From NCBI RefSeq assembly GCF_900187065.1, contig NZ_LT906483.1, positions 3,720,001 through 3,784,000 on the forward strand: 64,000 nucleotides of DNA, written 5' to 3'. This document shows, piece after piece, positions 16,440 to 25,060 of this stretch. Origin of the DNA: Mycolicibacterium thermoresistibile (GTDB lineage: Bacteria > Actinomycetota > Actinomycetes > Mycobacteriales > Mycobacteriaceae). The position numbers and the translations under genes were made by a program. The stretch's first letter is position 1, and every line of letters starts with the position of its first letter. The notes under the pieces were generated by a model, which made no database searches, was not told the origin of the DNA, and was given only the letters and a program-made list of their open reading frames with translations.

Positions 16440-17278
16440 CCCAGATCGCGATCGTGGTTGTCGCGCTGGCCGGTCTCGCGCTGGCCGAGGCCGTCGCGCT
16501 GGCCGTGTTGTGGGGAAGGCTGCGACGGGAACGCCGGGCCGCCGACGAGTTGCGCCGCCGGCTCGACACCCGGACCACGCTGATGGCCGGCGGGCGGGAG
16601 GCGGTGAGAACGGTGTGGCAGACCGCCAACATCCTGCGCACCGACGGGCTGGGCGCGGCGGCGCGGTCGTCGATCGAGGATCTCGCCGACTGGGCGGAGG
16701 TGGAGCGCCCGGATCTGGCCCGGCTCGCCGCCAACGGCAAGGTGGTCATCCTGTTCTCCGACATCGAGGGGTCGACCGCGCTGAACAACCGCATCGGGGA
16801 TCGGGCGTGGGTGCGGCTGATCGATCGGCACAGCCGGCTGGTGCGCCGGTTCGTCAAGAAGCACGACGGTTACGTGATCAAGAGTCAGGGCGACGGGTTC
16901 ATGGTCGCGTTCGCCCGGCCGGAGCAGGCGGTGCGGTGCAGCGTGGAGTTGCAGCGGGCCTTGCGCAAACGACCGGACCGCATCCGGGTCCGGATCGGCA
17001 TCCACCTGGGCCGGTCGGTGCGCCGCGGAGACGATCTGTTCGGCCGTAATGTGGCGTTGGCCGCCCGGGTGGCCGGCGCGGCGGAGGGCGGAGAGGTTCT
17101 GGTCAGCCAGGCGGTGCGCGATGCGCTCAACAGCGCCGGGGACGCCGGGTCCGACGAGGTCGCCGGCTTCGATGTCGACGACGGTCGCGAGGTGTCGTTG
17201 AAGGGTTTCCCGGGCAGACACCGGTTGTTCGCCGTACGCGGCCAGGCTGGTTTCCGGCCGCGACCCCGCCCGGAGTGA
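16436..17278 (+). CDS. Class III adenylate/guanylate cyclase, membrane-anchored
   Basis: The 280-residue protein has an N-terminal membrane helix ([23 protein letters not shown]), a linker and a C-terminal class III cyclase domain (about residues 95-255). It keeps the metal Asp pair ([10 protein letters not shown] and [10 protein letters not shown]), the purine-selecting Lys (YVIKSQGDG) and Asp (GDDLFGRN), and the transition-state Asn/Arg (NVALAARV). It should therefore make cAMP as a homodimer. The GTG start overlaps the BrkB stop. A CRP-like site spans its stop codon, so cAMP output may act on the next gene. Confidence 0.88.
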   Translation: MTQIAIVVVALAGLALAEAVALAVLWGRLRRERRAADELRRRLDTRTTLMAGGREAVRTVWQTANILRTDGLGAAARSSIEDLADWAEVERPDLARLAANGKVVILFSDIEGSTALNNRIGDRAWVRLIDRHSRLVRRFVKKHDGYVIKSQGDGFMVAFARPEQAVRCSVELQRALRKRPDRIRVRIGIHLGRSVRRGDDLFGRNVALAARVAGAAEGGEVLVSQAVRDALNSAGDAGSDEVAGFDVDDGREVSLKGFPGRHRLFAVRGQAGFRPRPRPE

Positions 17279-17289
17279 TCGACGTCACA
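17274..17289. promoter_or_regulatory. CRP-like binding site candidate
   Basis: AGTGATCGACGTCACA matches the CRP pattern TGTGA-N6-TCACA in 9 of 10 fixed positions. It overlaps the adenylate cyclase stop and lies about 320 bases upstream of the next gene at 17607. An 11-bp palindrome CACATGATGTG follows at once (17288-17298). Confidence 0.45.
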
Positions 17290-17606
17290 CATGATGTGGA
17301 TCATTCACCCGACGTCCCGCCAAGCGGTGTGTACATCGACGAATCAGGCGCTCAACGGGGCATTCGCGGTCCGTTTCGCCGAAGCGACGGGTGTGCCGGC
17401 AACCAGCGGAGAACACCGCGTGGCGCGTTGAGGGTTCGTTTCGTCGCGATGAGCATCTACCGTTAGCGCCCGAGGTACCGACTCGGCGGTGACGTCGCCG
17501 TCGTGCTGTAGCTCTCACCGAGGCACCGATTGGCAGTGAGCAATCACGGGTAATCCCTGACAGCTTTCGCCGGGAGTTCCGGTAGACGGCGAGTAGGAGT
17601 TGAACG
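17290..17606. other. Intergenic leader region
   Basis: No gene is supported here; short frames on both strands lack ribosome sites and family features. It holds the palindrome next to the CRP-like site and, at its end, the ribosome binding site AGGAG (17595-17599) of the small gene at 17607. Confidence 0.4.
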
Positions 17607-17858
17607 TTGAACGCATTCACGAGCGAGCGACCCAGCGACACCGGCAGCACCGGTGTGACGGTGCAGACCCGGGTGCGGGTGTATCCCGGCACCGACGCCG
17701 AGGCGCGCGGAGTCGTCGTGCAGGACTTCGGTGACACGGTCGGATACGGCCTCGACACCGACGACCGGCCGAGCGGTGAGAAGGCCTGCCGGTGGGCGGT
17801 CATGCTCGACGCGGGTGACCTGGTCCTCGTCGACAATGAGGATTTGATCGCCGACTGA
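17607..17858 (+). CDS. Conserved small hypothetical protein
   Basis: The 83-residue protein starts at TTG 17607 with AGGAG seven bases upstream. The sequence is acidic and predicted soluble, with GVVVQDFGDTVGYG and WAVMLDAGDLVLVDNEDL, and looks like a small beta-barrel. Similar short proteins seem common in mycobacteria; I recognise no function. A CRP-like site lies upstream next to an adenylate cyclase gene. It is followed by a cutinase gene. Confidence 0.7.
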   Translation: MNAFTSERPSDTGSTGVTVQTRVRVYPGTDAEARGVVVQDFGDTVGYGLDTDDRPSGEKACRWAVMLDAGDLVLVDNEDLIAD

Positions 17859-17903
17859 CCGTTCGTTGTGCCAGCATGGACGTCGGGTCGGGTTGGCTAA
17901 GCG

Positions 17904-18683
17904 ATGGGGTGGGTGGACATGCGTGTCACCGAACTTCCGAACCGCTCTCGATCCATGTTCCGGCTGATCGGCGTCATCAGTGCGTTCGTGCTGGCGGGCT
18001 CGATGGCCTGCGGCATCGGCTTCGTCAGCGCCGTCATGGGCGTCGGCAGCCCGACGGCGGCCGCGCAGCCGTGTCCCGACGTGGAGGTGATCTTCGCGCG
18101 CGGCACCGACGAACCGCCCGGTGTGGGCGGCGTCGGCCAGGCGTTCATCGACGAGTTGCGGCCCCGGATCGGCGACCGCTCGCTGTCGGTGTACGCGGTG
18201 AACTACCCCGCCAGCAGTAACTTCGGCGCGGGCATCGAGTTCGCCCGCACCGTGGTCGACGGGATCCGCGACGCCGCCGATCGGGTGCAGACGACGGCGG
18301 CCAACTGTCCGGACACCCGGATCGTGCTGGGCGGCTATTCGCAGGGCGCGGCGCTGGCGGGCTACGTCACGGCCGCGGCGGTTCCCGAGGAAGTGCCGGT
18401 CGAGTTCCGCTCCTATGTTCCCGAGCCGATGCCCCGCGAGGTCGCCGACCATGTCGCGGCGGTGGTGCTGTTCGCCCAGCCGTCGTCGGCGTTGTTGCAG
18501 CGCTATGGCGCCCCGCCGATCGCGATCGGATCGGTGTACCAGGACAAGACGCTCGAGCTCTGCACGGAGGGCGACACCATCTGCAACGGCGTCGCCGACG
18601 TCATGCCCACCTTCGCCCACGTGACGTACACGTGGAACGGGATGCCGGCCGAGGGCGCCGCGTTCGCGGCTGACCGCCTCTAG
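17904..18683 (+). CDS. Cutinase-family serine esterase, secreted
   Basis: The 259-residue protein has a signal peptide (MFRLIGVISAFVLAGSMACG ... PTAAAQP, cleaved near residue 53). The cutinase domain follows: CPDVEVIFARGTDEPPG, the nucleophile elbow GGYSQGAALAG (Ser), CTEGDTICNG (Asp with a disulfide) and FAHVTY (His). The triad is complete. Mycobacterial cutinase-like proteins hydrolyse lipid or polyester esters outside the cell. ATG 17919 (MRVTELPN) is an alternative start with a better ribosome site (GGTGGAC). Confidence 0.9.
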   Translation: MGWVDMRVTELPNRSRSMFRLIGVISAFVLAGSMACGIGFVSAVMGVGSPTAAAQPCPDVEVIFARGTDEPPGVGGVGQAFIDELRPRIGDRSLSVYAVNYPASSNFGAGIEFARTVVDGIRDAADRVQTTAANCPDTRIVLGGYSQGAALAGYVTAAAVPEEVPVEFRSYVPEPMPREVADHVAAVVLFAQPSSALLQRYGAPPIAIGSVYQDKTLELCTEGDTICNGVADVMPTFAHVTYTWNGMPAEGAAFAADRL

Positions 18684-18736
18684 GTGTACTGACTCTGCGT
18701 TGGTGCCGCTGCGGCGAGCGAGTGCGCGTCGGCGGA

Positions 18737-19276
18737 TCAGCGTGCGGTGAGCGCCCGTTCGAACGTGAGCACCGGAACCAACTCCCCCGACGGCGCGACT
18801 TGTTCTTCCGGTCCGCGGGTGTGGACGAATCCGGCGCCGTGCAGCACCCCCTGTGACCCCTCGTTGGCGGGATGGGTGCGGGCGTCGAGACGGGTGAGAC
18901 CCGACCGGGCGGCGAGGTCGACGACGGCCCGCAGGGCGTTGCGTGCCGCGCCCCGGCCGCGGGCCTGCGGGGTGAGCCAGAAACCCACCTCGGCGCGGCC
19001 GTCGTGGATGTCGAACAACACGATGCTGCCGAGGAATTGGTTGGACGACGCGTCGGCGATGGCGAGCACGGCCAGCGATCCGTCGGCCAGCCCGTCGGCG
19101 ATGACACCGTCGATCTGGTCCCGCACGGTCTGCGGGGTGTATTCACGCAACGGCAGATGCCCGTACTGGCGCACGGCGGTGTCCGTCGTCCCGGCGGCGA
19201 AAGCCTCGGCGTCGGCGTGGTCGAGCCGGCGGACAACGACATCGCCGGCCCGGCACGGCAGGTGTTCAGCGATCAC
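18737..19276 (-). CDS. GNAT-family N-acetyltransferase (RimJ-like)
   Basis: The 179-residue protein starts at GTG 19276 (VIAEHLPCRAGD). It has the RimJ/RimL pattern of GNAT enzymes: VVVRRLDHADAEAF at the start, the sheet FLGSIVLFDI, and the acetyl-CoA loop GFWLTPQARGRGAARNAL (Q/RxxGxG/A). The target amine is unknown; relatives modify protein N-termini or small molecules. Confidence 0.85.
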   Translation of the reverse strand: MIAEHLPCRAGDVVVRRLDHADAEAFAAGTTDTAVRQYGHLPLREYTPQTVRDQIDGVIADGLADGSLAVLAIADASSNQFLGSIVLFDIHDGRAEVGFWLTPQARGRGAARNALRAVVDLAARSGLTRLDARTHPANEGSQGVLHGAGFVHTRGPEEQVAPSGELVPVLTFERALTAR

Positions 19277-19313
19277 CCTGCCCAGTCTGCCTGTCGAGGC
19301 GGTCCGGCCGAAC

Positions 19314-20018
19314 CTACTCGCGGTCGTCACCGCACCCACAGCCGGATTCGGTTGCGGTGCGACTGGTTCCGACCGGGACTGCGCAGCAGGTGTCGCCGCG
19401 CCAGGCCTCGATACCCTCCCGCACCGCCATCGCGGCGATGGCCAGCCCGGCGACCGGGTCGGCCCACGACCAGCCGAAGAGGCTGTTGAGCAGCAGACCG
19501 ATCAACAGCACCGCGGACAGATAGGTGCACAGCAGGGTCTGCTTGGAGTCGGCGACGGCCGATAGCGATCCGAGTTCTCGCCCGGCCCGCCGCTGGGCGT
19601 AGGACAGCACCGGCATGATCAGCAGGCTCAGCGCCGCCACCACGATGCCGACCGTCGAGGGGCGGCTCTCCCCCATGCCCAGCAGCGCCCGGACCGCATC
19701 GACCGTCACGAACGTGGCCAGCCCGAAGAACGAGAACGCGATGACGCGCAGGGCGATCCGTTCCCGGGCCTCGGGGTCGCGCCCGGCGAACTGCCAGGCG
19801 ACCGCCGCGGCCGACGACACCTCGATCGCCGAGTCGAGGCCGAACCCGATCAGCGCCGTCGAGGACACTCGCGCACCCTCGCCGATCGCGACGACGGCCT
19901 CGATGATGTTGTAGGAGATCGTCGCGGCCACCAGCACGCGGATGCGCCGCGCCAACTGCTGGCGGCGCGACTCGGACAGCGGCCGCCACCCGATCGCCCC
20001 CGACGGCGTCACACGCAC
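19314..20018 (-). CDS. Cation diffusion facilitator-like efflux protein
   Basis: The 234-residue protein has six membrane helices and is taken to start at GTG 20018, inside the last codons of the ArsR-family gene. GFGLDSAIEVSSAAAVAW and AVADSKQTLLCTYLSAVLL carry the paired acidic residues of CDF transporters. The C-terminal tail is Cys-rich (TCCAVPVG ... SGCGCGDD) and lacks the usual soluble CDF domain. It probably exports a divalent metal. The coupled CmtR-like sensor gene suggests cadmium, lead or zinc (inference). Confidence 0.82.
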   Translation of the reverse strand: MRVTPSGAIGWRPLSESRRQQLARRIRVLVAATISYNIIEAVVAIGEGARVSSTALIGFGLDSAIEVSSAAAVAWQFAGRDPEARERIALRVIAFSFFGLATFVTVDAVRALLGMGESRPSTVGIVVAALSLLIMPVLSYAQRRAGRELGSLSAVADSKQTLLCTYLSAVLLIGLLLNSLFGWSWADPVAGLAIAAMAVREGIEAWRGDTCCAVPVGTSRTATESGCGCGDDRE

Positions 20019-20344
20019 GAGCAACGCCCCCCGTCGGCGCCGACGCAGCAGTCCGGATCGACGGCCAGCACCAGGCCCATCAGATCGGTGAGCGCCTGCC
20101 CGATGCGCGCGTCGGCCAGTTCGTAGCGGGTGCGCCGGCCCTCCGGCACCGCGACGACCAGCCCGCATCCGCGCAGGCAAGCCAGATGGTTGGACAGAAC
20201 CTGGCGTGAGACACCGAGCCGGTCGGCGAGCTCGGCGGGATAGCCGGGCGCCTTGGTCAGGCTGAGCAGGATGCGCGCTCGAGTGGCATCCGACAGCGCG
20301 TGACCGAACCGCGCCAGCGCGTCGGTGTGGGTGACCGTCTGCAT
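20009..20344 (-). CDS. cmtR: ArsR/SmtB-family metal sensor, CmtR-like
   Basis: The 111-residue repressor has a winged helix-turn-helix (YPAELADRLGVSRQVLSNHLACLRGCGLVV). The recognition-helix cysteines C56 and C60 (in CLRGC) are at the places of Cys57 and Cys61 of M. tuberculosis CmtR, which binds Cd(II)/Pb(II) with a third C-terminal Cys. The tail here is Cys-rich (DCCVGADGGRCSCV). ATG 20344 is preferred over GTG 20350. Its 3' end overlaps the efflux gene. An inverted repeat upstream is the likely operator. Confidence 0.85.
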   Translation of the reverse strand: MQTVTHTDALARFGHALSDATRARILLSLTKAPGYPAELADRLGVSRQVLSNHLACLRGCGLVVAVPEGRRTRYELADARIGQALTDLMGLVLAVDPDCCVGADGGRCSCV

Positions 20345-20355
20345 GCCCACAACAG

Positions 20356-20389
20356 TACAGCGCTTCCTTTATTCATGAAACGCTGTACC
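20356..20389. promoter_or_regulatory. Operator candidate of the CmtR-like repressor
   Basis: GTACAGCG (20356-20363) and CGCTGTAC (20382-20389) are perfect inverted 8-bp arms, 18 bases apart. They surround an AT-rich core with TTCATGAA, 12-45 bases upstream of the repressor start. The position and shape fit an ArsR-family operator overlapping the promoter. Confidence 0.65.
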
Positions 20390-20438
20390 TGTGCGGTCGG
20401 ATCGGTCCCCCGTCGCCGGACCCTCCCGCCGTTCGCGG

Positions 20439-20867
20439 CTACGTGCCGGCCTTCACCTCGATGCGCTTGGGCGACGGCTGGGTCTCCCGGAGCGGCACCG
20501 AGACGGTGAGGATGCCCTTGTCGTAGTCGGCGGTGATGTTCTCCTCATCGGCACTGGCCGGCAACGACACGGTGCGGACGAACGAGCCGTAGTTGAATTC
20601 CGAACGGCCGTTGGTCTCCTTCTTCTCCTGTCGCTCCGCGCGGATGGTCAACCGGCCGTCCTGCACCGTGATCTCGATGTCCTTGTCCGGGTCGACCCCC
20701 GGGATCTCGGCGCGGACCATGTATTTGTCGTCGGTGAGCTCGTCCTCGAGCCGCATCAGGTTGGTGTCGAACATCGGCCGCAGCGAAGGCCAGGACGGGA
20801 AGCCTGCGAAGAAATCGGCGATCTCGGGAAACAGCGACTTGGCACGCTGCCGTTCAACAGTGGTCAT
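20439..20867 (-). CDS. hspX: Alpha-crystallin small heat-shock protein HspX
   Basis: The 142-residue Hsp20 protein closely follows M. tuberculosis HspX/Acr: SLFPEIADFFAGFPSW, NLMRLEDEL, AEIPGVDPDKDIEITV, YGSFVRTVSLPASADEENI and YDKGILTVSVPL. It is an ATP-independent chaperone that accumulates in hypoxic dormancy and is a hallmark DevR target. ATG 20867 is chosen because AAGGAGAT lies five bases before it. A DevR-box-like sequence lies 72-85 bases upstream. Confidence 0.95.
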   Translation of the reverse strand: MTTVERQRAKSLFPEIADFFAGFPSWPSLRPMFDTNLMRLEDELTDDKYMVRAEIPGVDPDKDIEITVQDGRLTIRAERQEKKETNGRSEFNYGSFVRTVSLPASADEENITADYDKGILTVSVPLRETQPSPKRIEVKAGT

Positions 20868-20938
20868 GATCATCTCCTTCATCTGTCGAAGTTCAACTCC
20901 TCCTATCGAATTCGACCACTCCTGAGGTCGGCTCGGTA

Positions 20939-20952
20939 GGGACGGAAGTCCT
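20939..20952 (-). promoter_or_regulatory. DevR (DosR) box candidate, hspX promoter
   Basis: GGGACGGAAGTCCT matches the core GGGACTWWAGTCCC at 11 of 14 positions (also 11 when read on the other strand). It lies 72-85 bases upstream of the hspX start. Confidence 0.75.
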
Positions 20953-21041
20953 CTGCCGGCCCCGGACGCACCGCCGAAAGTCGTCCGAAGGTGTGACCAG
21001 TGGCCCTATCGGCGGGTCGGATCGGACGGGACGCTGGACGT

Positions 21042-21704
21042 ATGCGCCGACCTCTCGCCGTCTTCGCGGGCACCGCGGCGCTGCTGTATGCGGCGCGCCG
21101 CTACTACCGCAACTGGGGAACCACCAAGCACGAATGCCGGCAGCGGCTCCCGGGTGACGAACTGATCAGACCTCCGCTGGTGCGGACCACCGAAGGGGTC
21201 TGGATCGACCGGCCCGCCGAGACGGTGTGGCCGTGGCTGGTGCAGATGGGGCACAACCGCGGCGGTCTCTACGGCCGTGGCGGGCTGCAGGCCCTGCTGG
21301 GCCTCGCACGCGACAGCGCGGACCGCATCCATCCGCAATGGCAGCATCTCGAACCCGGCGACCGGGTCCAGCTCGCCCCACCGGGCTGGCTGGGCCGGCC
21401 GGCGGGTCTGGTGATGACGGTGGCGCAGGTCCTCGACGGTGAGGCCCTGGTGCTGCGGGGATCGCCGCCGGACATGCCGTGGGACAGCGTGATCTCGTTC
21501 CACGTACTGGCGCGGGGACCGGACAAGTGCCGACTGCTGGTGCGGTCGCGCACCGCGCTGCGCCGTCCCGGTCAGGTGCTGGTCGCCGAGCTCGCCGGGC
21601 CGGTGGCGGCGTTGCTGACACGCGGACTGCTGCTGGGTATCAAGCACCGGGCCGAGGCGCCGTCGTCGGCCGAAGAGGCTCTGGTGTCCGCCGAGAAGAT
21701 CTGA
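21042..21704 (+). CDS. SRPBCC-fold protein
   Basis: The protein has about 220 residues. An N-terminal hydrophobic segment (LAVFAGTAALLYAARRYY) is followed by a polyketide-cyclase/START-like domain with VWIDRPAETVWPWLVQMGHNRGGLYG and FHVLARGPDKCRLLVRSRTAL. Such proteins bind hydrophobic ligands; no reaction is assigned. A longer form from GTG 21000 is possible. It is divergent from hspX. Confidence 0.75.
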   Translation: MRRPLAVFAGTAALLYAARRYYRNWGTTKHECRQRLPGDELIRPPLVRTTEGVWIDRPAETVWPWLVQMGHNRGGLYGRGGLQALLGLARDSADRIHPQWQHLEPGDRVQLAPPGWLGRPAGLVMTVAQVLDGEALVLRGSPPDMPWDSVISFHVLARGPDKCRLLVRSRTALRRPGQVLVAELAGPVAALLTRGLLLGIKHRAEAPSSAEEALVSAEKI

Positions 21705-21711
21705 CCGGGCG

Positions 21712-23790
21712 TCAGAATTCGCAGGTGCGGGCGAAGCACCCGCCCGAGAAATCGGTGTCGGCCCGCGCCAGGGTGGGTCCGGGCGCGGCGAAGGTCAGCA
21801 CCTGGTCCTCCCTGCTGCCGTATCGGTACACGGTGATGCCCTTGACCTTGGCCCGCCAGGCGGCGAGGTAGATGGATCGGACGTCGTCGACACTGGCGGT
21901 GGCGGGCAGGTTGATGGTCTTGGAGACCGCCGCGTCGACGTGGCGCTGCACCGCGGCCTGCATCCTGAGGTGCCAGTGCGGCTCGATCTCGGTGGCGGTC
22001 GGGAACGCCGCGCGCACCTCGGCGGGCAGCCGTTCACAGCCCCGCACCCCACCGCGCTCGGCGATCTCGGTGATGAGCTCGTCGCTGTAGAATCCGCGAT
22101 CCCGCGCCAGCCGGTCGAAGAACGGATTCACTTCCAGCAGTTGCCGACCCACGATGTTACGGACGAACGCGATGGCGAACATCGGCTCGATGCCCGCTGT
22201 GGTGCCGGCGATCAACGAGATGGTGCCGGTCGGCGCCACCGAGGTCAGCTGCGCGTGGCGCCGCGGCGGCGTGAACACGCTCCGGGCGATCAGCGGGAAC
22301 GATCCGCGGCGTTCGGCCAGCTTCACCGACGCCTGATGCGCCGCGCGTTGGATGTGGCGGGCCACCCGGCCGGCCAGCCGCACCGCGTCGTCGCTGTCAT
22401 AGGGAATCCCCAGTACCGCAAGGAGTTCCGCCAGGCCCATCATGCCCAGGCCGATCTTGCGGGTGGCGCGGCTGGCCTGCTCGAGCTCCGGGAACGGATA
22501 GCCGTTGACGTCGATCACGTCGTCGAGGAAGCGCACCGCGACGGTGGCCACCTCGGTGAGCCGGTCCCAGTCCACCTTGCCGTCGCGCACCATGCGGGCC
22601 AGGTTGATCGAGCCGAGATTGCAGGATTCGTACGGCAGCAGCGGGACTTCCCCGCACGGGTTGGTGGCCCGAATCCGGCCCTGGTCGGGCAGCGGGTTGG
22701 CCCGGTTGATCGTGTCGAGGAACAGCAGGCCGGGATCTCCGCAGGCGTGCGCGGCTTCGCAGATCGCATCGAACAGTTCGGCCGCCGGTATCCGGGCCAC
22801 GGTGGCGCCGGTGCGCGGATTGACCAGGTGGTGGGTTCCGTCGCGTTGCACCGCCCGCAGGAACGCATCGGTGACGCCGACCGAGAGGTTGAACTGGGAC
22901 AGCTCGCCGGGGGAATCCGCTTTCGCGGTGACGAAGTCGAAGATGTCGGGGTGTGAGACATCGAGCACCGCCATGCCGGCGCCGCGCCGGCGGCCACCCT
23001 CCTGCACGACGCCTGCGGCGGTGTCGAACAGCCGAAGAACCGACAGCGGACCGCTGGCCTTGCCGCCGGTTCCCGTGACGATGTCGCCGGCGGGACGCAG
23101 ATCGCTGAACGTGTAGCCGATGCCGCCGCCGGCCTGGTGGATCTCCGCGGCGTGTCCGAGCGTCCGGAAGATCGATCGAAGCGAGTCCTCCAATGGCAGC
23201 ACCACACAGCCCGACAGCAGGCCCAGCGGGGTGGCGGCGTTCATCAGGGTCGGTGAGTTCGGCAGGAACCCCAGTCCGCGCAGCAGTGCCGAGAACCGTT
23301 CGGTCCAGCGCTGCGAGGATCCGGGCTCATAGCGGTCCTCGGCGGCGGCCACGTAGCCGGCGACGCGATCCATCATCTCGCCGGTCGACTCCACCACGCG
23401 GCCAAACTCGTCGCGGCGCAGATACCGTTCGCTGAGCACGGTCACCGCGGCCACACTCAGCTTGAGGTCGTCAGTTACACCCAGAAGCTTTTTGGCCGAA
23501 CGGATTTCGGCGCGCTGCTGGCGGTACAGAATGTAGGCGCGGGTGATGTCCTCGTAGCCGGCGGCGTTGAGCTGGGCCTCGACGACGTCCTGGATCTCCT
23601 CGACGGTCGGCGGCGTGCGGCGCCGGCGGCGGGCCAGCTCGTCGGCGACCGATCGGGCGATGGTCGAGGCGATCGTGGGATCGGTGTGGCCGGTCTCCCG
23701 GGCGGCACGGCTCACCGCGTTCTCGATGCGGGCGATGTCGAACGGTGTCGTCCGGCCATCCCGCCGGCGAACTGTCGTGGGCCAATCCAC
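21712..23790 (-). CDS. nrdZ: Adenosylcobalamin-dependent class II ribonucleotide reductase
   Basis: The 692-residue protein has an N-terminal ATP-cone-like region (VRRRDGRTTPFDIARIENAV) and a catalytic barrel. The barrel holds SGCVVLPLEDSL (first redox Cys), ATNPCGEVPLLPYESCNLGSINL (the Asn-Cys-Glu active-site triad) and SVAPTGTISLIAG. The C-terminal tail ends CFARTCEF (CxxxxC) for re-reduction. It makes deoxyribonucleotides without oxygen. The M. tuberculosis homolog Rv0570 (NrdZ), to my recollection also 692 residues, is DevR-controlled. GTG 23790 follows AGGAGG. I could not find a clear DevR box in the short upstream gap. Confidence 0.92.
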   Translation of the reverse strand: MDWPTTVRRRDGRTTPFDIARIENAVSRAARETGHTDPTIASTIARSVADELARRRRRTPPTVEEIQDVVEAQLNAAGYEDITRAYILYRQQRAEIRSAKKLLGVTDDLKLSVAAVTVLSERYLRRDEFGRVVESTGEMMDRVAGYVAAAEDRYEPGSSQRWTERFSALLRGLGFLPNSPTLMNAATPLGLLSGCVVLPLEDSLRSIFRTLGHAAEIHQAGGGIGYTFSDLRPAGDIVTGTGGKASGPLSVLRLFDTAAGVVQEGGRRRGAGMAVLDVSHPDIFDFVTAKADSPGELSQFNLSVGVTDAFLRAVQRDGTHHLVNPRTGATVARIPAAELFDAICEAAHACGDPGLLFLDTINRANPLPDQGRIRATNPCGEVPLLPYESCNLGSINLARMVRDGKVDWDRLTEVATVAVRFLDDVIDVNGYPFPELEQASRATRKIGLGMMGLAELLAVLGIPYDSDDAVRLAGRVARHIQRAAHQASVKLAERRGSFPLIARSVFTPPRRHAQLTSVAPTGTISLIAGTTAGIEPMFAIAFVRNIVGRQLLEVNPFFDRLARDRGFYSDELITEIAERGGVRGCERLPAEVRAAFPTATEIEPHWHLRMQAAVQRHVDAAVSKTINLPATASVDDVRSIYLAAWRAKVKGITVYRYGSREDQVLTFAAPGPTLARADTDFSGGCFARTCEF

Positions 23791-23901
23791 TTCACCGTCC
23801 TCCTACGACGGGCCGTGGCCGATTGCGGGCCCCTCGAGCCTACTTGCCGACGATGGGTGGGCGCTCGGCGTTGACCTTGCTCGTCGCGCGCAACACGGGG
23901 G

Positions 23902-24975
23902 CTACACGTTGAACCGGAACTCGACCACGTCGCCGTCCTGCATGACGTAGTCCTTGCCCTCCATCCGGACCTTGCCGGCGGCCTTGGCCGCGGCCATCGA
24001 CCCGGCCTCGACCAGGTCGTCGAAGGACACCACCTCGGCTTTGATGAAGCCCTTCTCGAAGTCGGAGTGGATCACCCCGGCGGCCTTCGGCGCGGTGGTG
24101 CCCTGACGTATCGTCCAGGCGCGGGCCTCCTTGGGCCCCGCGGTCAGGAAGGTCTGCAGCTTGAGCGTGTGGAACCCGGCGCGGGCCAGGGCGTCGAGAC
24201 CGCGTTCGGTCTGCCCGATCGACTCCAGCAGCTCGCGGGCCGACTCGTCGTCGAGCTCCTGCAGTTCGGCTTCGATCTTGGCGTCGAGGAACACACAGTC
24301 GGCCGGGGCGACGAGCTCCCGCAATTCGGCCTTGCGGGCCTCGTCGGTGAGCACCTCTTCGTCGCAGTTGAACACGTAGAGGAACGGTTTCGTCGTCAAC
24401 AGGTTGAGCTCACGCAGCAGCGTGGCGTCGAACCCGGCGGCGAACAGCGTCTTGCCGCTGTTGAGGATCTCCTGGGCGGCCACCGCCGCCTCGTAGGTGG
24501 GGCGCCGGTCCTTGTGGGTGCGGGCCTCCTTCTCCAGCCGCGGCAGCGCCTTCTCCAGCGTCTGCAGATCGGCCAGGATCAACTCGGTCTCGATGACCTC
24601 GATGTCGGCCTTCGGGTCGATGCGGCCGTCGACGTGCGCCACGTCGTCGTCGCTGAACACCCGGACCACCTGACAGATCGCGTCGCATTCGCGGATGTTG
24701 GCCAGGAACTTGTTGCCCAGCCCGGCCCCCTCGGACGCGCCTTTGACGATGCCGGCGATGTCGACGAAGGTGACCGTCGCCGGCACGATCTTCTCCGAGC
24801 CGAAGATCTCGGCGAGTTTCTCCAGCCTGGGGTCGGGCAGCGGCACCACGCCCTCGTTCGGCTCGATCGTCGCGAACGGATAGTTGGCCGCCAGCACGTT
24901 GTTGCGCGTCAGCGCGTTGAACAGCGTCGACTTACCGACATTCGGCAGTCCGACGATTCCCAGGTTGAGGCCCAC
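23902..24975 (-). CDS. ychF: Ribosome-binding ATPase YchF (Obg-like)
   Basis: This 357-residue P-loop protein has all YchF blocks: [19 protein letters not shown] (Walker A), [19 protein letters not shown] (G3), FNCDEE in the altered G4 that gives ATP preference, and the C-terminal TGS-type domain ending DVVEFRFNV. It binds ribosomes and is linked to stress control. The neighbours match M. tuberculosis Rv1112-Rv1106c order. Confidence 0.95.
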   Translation of the reverse strand: MGLNLGIVGLPNVGKSTLFNALTRNNVLAANYPFATIEPNEGVVPLPDPRLEKLAEIFGSEKIVPATVTFVDIAGIVKGASEGAGLGNKFLANIRECDAICQVVRVFSDDDVAHVDGRIDPKADIEVIETELILADLQTLEKALPRLEKEARTHKDRRPTYEAAVAAQEILNSGKTLFAAGFDATLLRELNLLTTKPFLYVFNCDEEVLTDEARKAELRELVAPADCVFLDAKIEAELQELDDESARELLESIGQTERGLDALARAGFHTLKLQTFLTAGPKEARAWTIRQGTTAPKAAGVIHSDFEKGFIKAEVVSFDDLVEAGSMAAAKAAGKVRMEGKDYVMQDGDVVEFRFNV

Positions 24976-25060
24976 AGGAACCAGAGTCTAGGAGACTGTG
25001 ACCGGCACGCCCGCGCGGTGCTGGCAGCGCAGCCCACCGTCGAGCCGGTACGGTCTAGCT

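Noticed and set aside
23791..23901. DevR box or cobalamin riboswitch before nrdZ
   Set aside because: No GGGAC-type box scored well and no B12-box sequence was seen; the gap is only 111 bases.
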